Below are positions 5,830 to 10,116 of a DNA stretch of 10,116 nt, piece after piece. The notes beneath the pieces were generated by a model. It was not told the origin of the DNA. It worked only from the letters and a program-made list of their open reading frames with translations, and ran no database searches. This DNA is from JAAYJR01 sp964540755 (GTDB taxonomy: Bacteria; Bacteroidota; Bacteroidia; Bacteroidales; Prolixibacteraceae), in assembly GCA_964540755.1 (NCBI GenBank), contig CAZIOB010000108.1:1-10116 (forward strand). Reading direction: 5' to 3'. Position 1 is the stretch's first letter. Each line of letters opens with the position of its first letter. Made by a program: the position numbers and the translations under genes.

Positions 5830-7510
5830 AAACAGATTTATTCCCTTTAAAATCTGATACAGTTAATTTAAGGTGATGCATTTTATTCATTTCAAATCTT
5901 TCGTAATCAAAATAATGAGATATTAGATTATTCTTGGCATCATATTCGAAAAGCGCCCATTTACCATCTAAAATACCCTCTATTGTATTAATTCCCGATA
6001 ACCCATCTTTGATCCTGAAACATATTCGTGCGGATTCGGTAAGTTCGGAGTTGCTGTTAATGCTCAACGGTGCTATAACAGGAGGGACTGTGTCGAGCGC
6101 CACGGCAAAATTGCCAAAAGTTCTTATGTGAGTCCAAACCCAGCCATTTTTATATGTCCCGCCGACAGAAGAAATATCTCCTGATATTGTATCGACATCT
6201 ACTAAAAGAGCTTTTCGATATAAAGATTTGTCAAAATCACGGGCTTGAATGGCCAGCATAACTCTTTTGTGAAGGGGAACTGTGTTGCTGTGAACTATGT
6301 GGACAGGGGACAAATATTCAGAGGAAAAAGAATTTTTTCTATAATTAAAATACAAATTGTTGTATAATGATCCTTTGGGAAAATCAATGATTATGCTATC
6401 GTCATAAAAATTATTATTCTGATCATATTTTAAAAATTTAGTGAATTTTTCTTCATCCCGGGAAACCTGATCATATATACTTTGCACTGAGAAGCGAATA
6501 ACAGATTTATTCCCGTTTATATCGCTGATATCAATTCTTATATCATGTTTTTTACCGTCATTAAGATTATAAATACCGTTTTTATGTATATAGGTATAAA
6601 TACCCAGACGATTACCGGGATCGAGCCATGTTTTGTGAAACCTCCTTTGATTAGAGATGTATTCCGCGTAATCAATATGACTGTTGAGATAACGAGTTTC
6701 ATTAAATGAAAATCGGTCCATACTGAAAGAATAGTATAATTGGTCATCTACCGTCATTTCAATGGAGTAAACCCCGCATTTATTCTCTGATCCGTCGAAA
6801 AAATCATTTGTTTGCACTGCAAATCCGATATTGCCAAAAACAGGTATTACCTGATTCTCCGGACGGTAAATACTTCCGGAATAAATTGCAGGATATATTT
6901 TTTTCCGGCAATTAAATTCAACATGTGAATTTTTATCTAACGGCGTTATCATAAGTGAATAGACAGAAGGTGGTATATTATCTTCTACTTTAAAATATTG
7001 ATTCAGTGGATTTAAAGGCTCCTGCGTATATGAGTCCCTGATTTCAAAGTGGAGGTGGGGTCCCCCGGAACTACCTGTATTACCACTGTATCCGATCAGA
7101 TCATCCCTATTTACCGGGAATTTATTATAAGGGACTTGTATATCAACACGAAAGGATCTTCTTTGATACTGAAGGCCTTTTATATATTCCTGAATATCTT
7201 TCCTGAATCTGCCCAGGTGGCCATAGACTGATGTTGTGCCGTTTGTGTGGTCAATATATATAACATTGCCATAGCCGGAAGGGGAAACTGCTATACGTGA
7301 AATATACCCGTTTGCAACGGAATATACCGGTATCCCCGTAACTCTCTGTGTTTTTATGTCGATTCCCGAATGAAAATGGTTATCCCTTAACTCTGCGAAA
7401 CTTCCACTTAACAGGACAGGAATTTTGACCGGGTAGGTATAATATTCCTCCTGGGCAAAAGCAATGGTATGAAAAATAAATATATATAGAAAAATAACAA
7501 ATTTCTTCAT
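5807..7510 (-). CDS. Secreted M23-family metallopeptidase (LytM type) with C-terminal beta domains
   Basis: The 567-residue protein has a Sec signal peptide (MKKFVIFLYIFIFHTIAFA, likely cut before Gln20). The M23 domain follows directly at about residues 28-170. Its zinc site is complete: HSGID with His47 and Asp51, and GPHLHFEIR with His152 and His154; His98 in YGHL is the further conserved residue. The expected glycine-rich strands (GYGNVIYIDH, IGYSGNTGSSGG) are present, so the enzyme should be active, probably as a peptidoglycan endopeptidase in the periplasm. Residues 175-567 look like beta-sandwich modules; one boundary may be at DTVPPVIAPLSI, and the last segment contains IKDGLSGI and LTVSDFKGNKSVYEA. 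Such tails are common in Bacteroidota M23 proteins. It is the first gene of an operon with anmK and has its own promoter, divergent from the zapA cluster. Confidence 0.93.
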   Translation of the reverse strand: MKKFVIFLYIFIFHTIAFAQEEYYTYPVKIPVLLSGSFAELRDNHFHSGIDIKTQRVTGIPVYSVANGYISRIAVSPSGYGNVIYIDHTNGTTSVYGHLGRFRKDIQEYIKGLQYQRRSFRVDIQVPYNKFPVNRDDLIGYSGNTGSSGGPHLHFEIRDSYTQEPLNPLNQYFKVEDNIPPSVYSLMITPLDKNSHVEFNCRKKIYPAIYSGSIYRPENQVIPVFGNIGFAVQTNDFFDGSENKCGVYSIEMTVDDQLYYSFSMDRFSFNETRYLNSHIDYAEYISNQRRFHKTWLDPGNRLGIYTYIHKNGIYNLNDGKKHDIRIDISDINGNKSVIRFSVQSIYDQVSRDEEKFTKFLKYDQNNNFYDDSIIIDFPKGSLYNNLYFNYRKNSFSSEYLSPVHIVHSNTVPLHKRVMLAIQARDFDKSLYRKALLVDVDTISGDISSVGGTYKNGWVWTHIRTFGNFAVALDTVPPVIAPLSINSNSELTESARICFRIKDGLSGINTIEGILDGKWALFEYDAKNNLISHYFDYERFEMNKMHHLKLTVSDFKGNKSVYEASFRK

Positions 7511-7557
7511 CCGTCAGAAAATTTATTTTTAATATTTCACCTGAATCTCATTTTCAA

Positions 7558-7587
7558 CAAAGATAATATCTTCGTCTTTTTAAGAAA
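7558..7587 (-). promoter_or_regulatory. Probable promoter of the M23-anmK operon
   Basis: Read on the minus strand, TATCTTTG (7565-7558) fits TAnnTTTG exactly. TTTC (7587-7584), one base off the TTTG element, lies 18 nt upstream, the same spacing as in the rplS promoter. Transcription would start near 7551 and leave a leader of about 40 nt before the ATG at 7510. Confidence 0.5.
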
Positions 7588-7658
7588 TTATTTACACCCA
7601 TTTTAGTCATAAGCGTTAAAAAAACACCTTTCCCGTTTTTTCAATAATTATAAAATAT

Positions 7659-7666
7659 TACCTTTG
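7659..7666 (+). promoter_or_regulatory. Probable promoter of the coiled-coil-zapA genes (-7 element TACCTTTG)
   Basis: TACCTTTG fits TAnnTTTG. The -33 region is only a T-run (7636-7641) and lacks the G. Transcription would start around 7673, so the leader before the ATG at 7686 would be very short, roughly a dozen bases. Confidence 0.5.
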
Positions 7667-7685
7667 TCACTTAATTGCAGCTAAT

Positions 7686-7979
7686 ATGACCGACGAAGAC
7701 AGTTTACTACTGAATGAGTTAAAAATTAATATTAAGCGGTTATTTAGTAAATATAACGAATTGGAAGCCGCTTATAATATATTAAATGACAAAGTATCTG
7801 TTTTAAAACAACAAATAGCAACACTCGAACAAGAAAAAGCTGAACTGAGCCGGGAAAATGAAAAAATAGTTATTGCCAACCAGATTCTTTCAAAATCAGA
7901 TGAGAACAGGGAGGCAAAAAAGAAAATTAATATTATTATACGGGAAATTGATAAGTGTATAGCATTACTTAACAGGTAA
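7686..7979 (+). CDS. Small coiled-coil protein preceding ZapA, function unknown
   Basis: The 97-residue protein is acidic and basic in patches, has no signal peptide or membrane segment, and is probably cytoplasmic. Residues about 8-65 form a long helix with hydrophobic heptad spacing (LNELKINIKRLFSKYNELEAAYNIL, VSVLKQQIATLEQEKAEL), which suggests a dimeric coiled coil. A short polar break (SKSDENREAKKK) separates it from a conserved-looking C-terminal helix, INIIIREIDKCIALLNR. I know similar small proteins directly ahead of zapA in other Bacteroidota, mostly annotated as hypothetical. The gene ends only 6 nt before zapA and in the same frame, so the two are surely co-transcribed and the products may work together. 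A role like that of ZapB, the coiled-coil partner of ZapA in E. coli, is attractive but is only inferred from size, shape and position. Confidence 0.85.
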   Translation: MTDEDSLLLNELKINIKRLFSKYNELEAAYNILNDKVSVLKQQIATLEQEKAELSRENEKIVIANQILSKSDENREAKKKINIIIREIDKCIALLNR

Positions 7980-7985
7980 TGAAAA

Positions 7986-8288
7986 GTGAATAAGGATCAA
8001 CTTAGAATAAATATAAGGATTGAAGGAAGGGTATATCCTCTTAATATAGAGAGGGTGGATGAAGAAAGACATCGTTTGGCTGCAAAAACGGTAAATGAAA
8101 TGGTCAATAAATACAGAGAACTTTTTCGTAATAAGGATCCGCAGGACATTCTGGCAATGGCAGCTTTTCAAATAGCGCTTGACCATAATGAATTGATTCA
8201 ACATGTAAAGAGTAATAATCTCACTGAAGAATTGAGAAATATAAATGATGATATAGCGGATTTTATAGAAGAAAAAAGAGTAAAGTAA
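7986..8288 (+). CDS. zapA: Cell division protein ZapA
   Basis: ZapA is a small cytoplasmic protein that binds and bundles FtsZ filaments at the division site. The 100 residues show the family pattern: an N-terminal beta-strand domain (LRINIRIEGRVYPLNIE, residues 5-21), then EERHRLAAKTVNEMVNKYRE with the conserved LAAK turn, the block DPQDILAMAAFQIALDH, and a C-terminal coiled-coil helix (NELIQHVKSNNLTEELRNINDDIADFIEE). GTG at 7986 is the only start that keeps the N-terminal strand, because two in-frame stops (TAA 7977, TGA 7980) lie just upstream; AGG at 7974-7976 is a plausible ribosome binding site 9 nt away. Expression depends on the preceding coiled-coil gene. Downstream, a 106-nt gap precedes rny. 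Confidence 0.93.
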   Translation: MNKDQLRINIRIEGRVYPLNIERVDEERHRLAAKTVNEMVNKYRELFRNKDPQDILAMAAFQIALDHNELIQHVKSNNLTEELRNINDDIADFIEEKRVK

Positions 8289-8305
8289 GATTTAAATTAC
8301 ATATT

Positions 8306-8380
8306 TTTTATCAGTGACCCGTAATAAATTACTTTGGTAATGAACAAGGTGATTTTTTGCGGGTTTATTTATTAATAAAA
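8306..8380 (+). ncRNA. Candidate structured RNA between zapA and rny
   Basis: Three nested helices can form: TTTTAT (8306-8311) with ATAAAA (8375-8380); GACCCGT (8316-8322) with GCGGGTT (8359-8365), seven pairs counting two G-U; and ATTAC (8328-8332) with GTAAT (8337-8341) closing a TTTG loop. The middle helix is the only GC-rich stretch in this AT-rich gap. It could be a terminator after zapA (T-rich DNA follows 8364), an rny leader element, or a small RNA. I have some memory of 6S RNA genes lying at this place in Bacteroidota, but the sequence alone does not prove it. TTACTTTG at 8329-8336 also resembles a -7 element with one mismatch. Confidence 0.35.
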
Positions 8381-8394
8381 TAAAATTAAATGAA

Positions 8395-9957
8395 ATGGAT
8401 TGGATACAAATATTAATAGGCGTTGCCGTGGGATTTGCCGTCGGCGGGACTATATCATATTATTTATGGGATAAGGCCCTCATGAAGAAAAAAAGGCAGA
8501 TAATAGATGAAGCCGAGAGCGAGGGGGAAGTACTGAAAAAGGACAAAATGCTCCAGGCTAAAGAGAAATTTCTGCAGCTGAAAGGAGAACATGAAAAATT
8601 CATTCAGGAGAAAAACTCAAAAATAAGTCAACTTGAAAATAAGCTTAATCAGAGAGAAAGCTCAATTAATCAAAGACGGGAAGAGTTGCAGAAAAAGATT
8701 AAGGAATTTGAAATTACGAAAAAGGAGACTGAAGCTATCAGGGAAAATCTGAACGTTCAGTTGCAAAGGGTGGATCACAAAAGGGAAGAACTCGATAAAT
8801 TGCATCGCCAGAATCTTGAGAAACTTGAGCAGATTTCGGGTTTGTCTGCTGAACAAGCTAAAGAGCAGCTCGTTGAATCGTTAAAGGAAGAAGCTAAATC
8901 AGAAGCAGTTGCCTATATCAACGAAATAATGGAAGAAGCTAAGCAAACTGCAAATAAGGAGGCTAAAAAAATTGTTGTAAAATCTATACAAAGGGTGGCC
9001 ACTGAAACTTCTGTAGAAAATGCAGTTACTATCTTTCATATTGAAAGCGATGAGATTAAAGGACGCATTATTGGCCGTGAAGGAAGAAATATCCGTGCGC
9101 TGGAGGCTGCAACCGGAGTGGAAATTGTTGTTGACGACACCCCGGAAGCTATTGTTTTATCGGCCTTTGATCCGGTAAGGCGTGAGATTGCCAGACTGGC
9201 CTTACATCAGCTTGTGACCGATGGCCGGATTCACCCTGCACGGATTGAAGAGGTGGTTGAGAAAGTAAAAAAACAGGTAGAGGAAGAGGTGATAGAAACC
9301 GGGAAGCGGACTGCAATTGATTTGGGGATACATGGATTACATCCTGAATTGGTCAGGCTGATAGGAAAAATGAAATATCGGTCCTCTTACGGCCAGAATT
9401 TATTGCAGCATTCGCGTGAGGTTGCCAATCTCAGCGCTGTGATGGCTTCTGAACTGGGATTAAATCCGAAGAAGGCCAGGCGTGCAGGACTGCTGCATGA
9501 CATCGGCAAAGTGCCTGATGATGAACCTGAATTGCCTCACGCTGTTCTTGGTATGAAGCTGGCTGAAAAATATAAGGAAAAACCTGATATTGTCAACGCT
9601 ATTGGAGCACATCACGATGAAGTGGAAATGCAAACGCTGCTATCACCTATAGTCCAGGTATGTGATGCTATTTCAGGGGCGCGCCCGGGAGCACGTCGCG
9701 AAGTGGTCGAATCTTATATTAAAAGACTTAAGGATCTTGAGGATCTGGCATTGTCATATCCCGGCGTAACAAAAACTTATGCTATCCAGGCAGGACGTGA
9801 ACTGAGAGTTATTGTAGGGGCCGACAAGATGAATGATCAGGAAACAGAACAACTTTCCTTTGATATTTCAAAGCGCATTCAGGATGAGATGACCTACCCG
9901 GGACAGATTAAAATAACAGTGATACGCGAGACCAGGGTGGTCAGCTACGCAAAATGA
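8395..9957 (+). CDS. rny: Ribonuclease Y
   Basis: RNase Y is a membrane-anchored endoribonuclease that starts mRNA decay. All domains are present in the usual 520 residues. A single N-terminal membrane helix (IQILIGVAVGFAVGGTISYYLW, about 4-25) is followed by a long charged coiled coil (about 30-200). The KH RNA-binding domain has its GRIIGREGRNIR loop at 223-234 and continues through VEIVVDDTPEAIVLSAFDPVRR. The HD domain carries His339 (LLQHSREVA), His368-Asp369 (LLHDIGK) and Asp424 (VQVCDAISGARPGARRE), so the metal site is intact. The ATG at 8395 fits the short N-terminus expected before the membrane helix. Another ATG at 8390 is out of frame and opens an 8-codon overlapping frame. The gene follows zapA on the same strand and may share its transcript or use a signal in the 106-nt gap. 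Confidence 0.97.
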   Translation: MDWIQILIGVAVGFAVGGTISYYLWDKALMKKKRQIIDEAESEGEVLKKDKMLQAKEKFLQLKGEHEKFIQEKNSKISQLENKLNQRESSINQRREELQKKIKEFEITKKETEAIRENLNVQLQRVDHKREELDKLHRQNLEKLEQISGLSAEQAKEQLVESLKEEAKSEAVAYINEIMEEAKQTANKEAKKIVVKSIQRVATETSVENAVTIFHIESDEIKGRIIGREGRNIRALEAATGVEIVVDDTPEAIVLSAFDPVRREIARLALHQLVTDGRIHPARIEEVVEKVKKQVEEEVIETGKRTAIDLGIHGLHPELVRLIGKMKYRSSYGQNLLQHSREVANLSAVMASELGLNPKKARRAGLLHDIGKVPDDEPELPHAVLGMKLAEKYKEKPDIVNAIGAHHDEVEMQTLLSPIVQVCDAISGARPGARREVVESYIKRLKDLEDLALSYPGVTKTYAIQAGRELRVIVGADKMNDQETEQLSFDISKRIQDEMTYPGQIKITVIRETRVVSYAK

Positions 9958-9981
9958 CAATAGTTTAATAAAAAATAATAC

Positions 9982-10024
9982 CCTAAGGGCCTCTCAGATA
10001 TTTTTTCTGAAATTTTTCCTTAGG
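9982..10024. terminator. Probable bidirectional terminator after rny
   Basis: CCTAAGG (9982-9988) and CCTTAGG (10018-10024) form a perfect 7-bp outer stem; TCAGA (9994-9998) and TCTGA (10006-10010) form an inner hairpin. It starts 25 nt after the rny stop. On the plus strand the inner hairpin is followed by AATTTTT. On the minus strand the outer stem is followed by a T-rich stretch (complement of 9966-9978), so it may also stop a convergent gene beyond the window. Confidence 0.55.
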
Positions 10025-10082
10025 CTTTGTTACGAAATAAAGTGAATAAAATAGGCGAAGTTATTTTTGTTTTTAACAAAGC
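10024..10082. repeat. Second inverted repeat downstream of rny
   Basis: GCTTTGTTA (10024-10032) and TAACAAAGC (10074-10082) are perfect 9-bp complements. AAATAA (10035-10040) and TTATTT (10061-10066) extend the stem inward after small mismatched stretches. The element abuts the right arm of the terminator hairpin, sharing one base with it. Confidence 0.55.
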
Positions 10083-10116
10083 AAAATTTTGAGGCATAGC
10101 CAAAGCTATGGCGAAA
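10074..10116. repeat. Possible REP-like palindromic element, cut by window edge
   Basis: After TAACAAAGC comes the palindrome CAAAATTTTG (10082-10091), then CATAGC (10095-10100) and GCTATG (10105-10110) with a 4-nt loop, then GGCGAAA to the edge. The layout looks like the left half of a longer palindrome of the type repeated between genes in some Bacteroidota genomes. Only one copy is visible here, so repetition is not shown. Confidence 0.35.

Noticed and set aside
6538..6747. Minus-strand 69-codon frame inside the M23 gene in another frame
   Set aside because: It lies wholly inside the M23 coding sequence, which reads through with good protein character; no independent signal.
7965..8204. 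Minus-strand 79-codon frame opposite zapA
   Set aside because: Antisense to a recognised ZapA gene; Phe/Ile-rich composition is an AT-rich artefact.
7686..8288. A single fused coiled-coil-ZapA gene broken by a recent nonsense mutation
   Set aside because: Two different stops in a row and a complete ZapA N-terminus after a GTG make two normal genes the simpler reading.

Overview
The window is chromosomal DNA from a member of the Bacteroidota, most likely Bacteroidales or a close relative. The evidence is a rpoE-like ECF sigma factor of the type expanded in this phylum, a Bacteroidota-type AnmK (FDICPVN variant of the active-site motif), a secreted C69 dipeptidase, the order coiled-coil ORF - zapA - rny, and promoters that fit the phylum's own consensus (TTTG at -33, TAnnTTTG at -7) rather than the E. 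coli one. The DNA is AT-rich, especially between genes. I saw no insertion sequence, phage gene, CRISPR array, tRNA or rRNA.

Left part, minus strand (1-4300). The N-terminal 85 codons of an ECF sigma factor run off the left edge. A 63-nt stem-loop with perfect 15-bp arms separates it from a lipoprotein gene with a beta-propeller fold (TolB / oligogalacturonate-lyase-like). About 500 nt without a protein gene follows; it holds several small dyads and one plus-strand promoter/terminator pair that could bracket a small RNA. Then come rplS (ribosomal protein L19), with a clear phylum-type promoter and a leader hairpin, and a secreted C69-family dipeptidase.

Middle part, minus strand (4300-7510). 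After another 460-nt stretch without a convincing gene come anmK (anhydro-MurNAc kinase) and an M23 metallopeptidase, overlapping by 23 nt and transcribed as M23 -> anmK. The first product would cut peptidoglycan in the periplasm and the second would phosphorylate a recycled wall sugar in the cytoplasm, so the pair looks like a small wall-turnover operon.

Right part, plus strand (7686-9957). A divergent promoter region of about 175 nt drives the M23-anmK operon leftward and a cell-division/RNA-decay cluster rightward. That cluster is a 97-residue coiled-coil protein of unknown function, zapA (GTG start, 6 nt after the preceding gene) and rny (RNase Y). The 106-nt gap between zapA and rny can fold into nested helices and may encode a structured RNA. 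The last 160 nt are rich in inverted repeats: a likely bidirectional terminator, then a second stem-loop and the start of what looks like a repetitive palindromic element cut by the window edge.

Most genes are ordinary housekeeping or envelope genes. The less explained material is the non-coding DNA (stem-loops at 290-352, 1626-1801, 8306-8380 and 10024-10116), the histidine-bearing propeller lipoprotein, and the small coiled-coil partner of ZapA.
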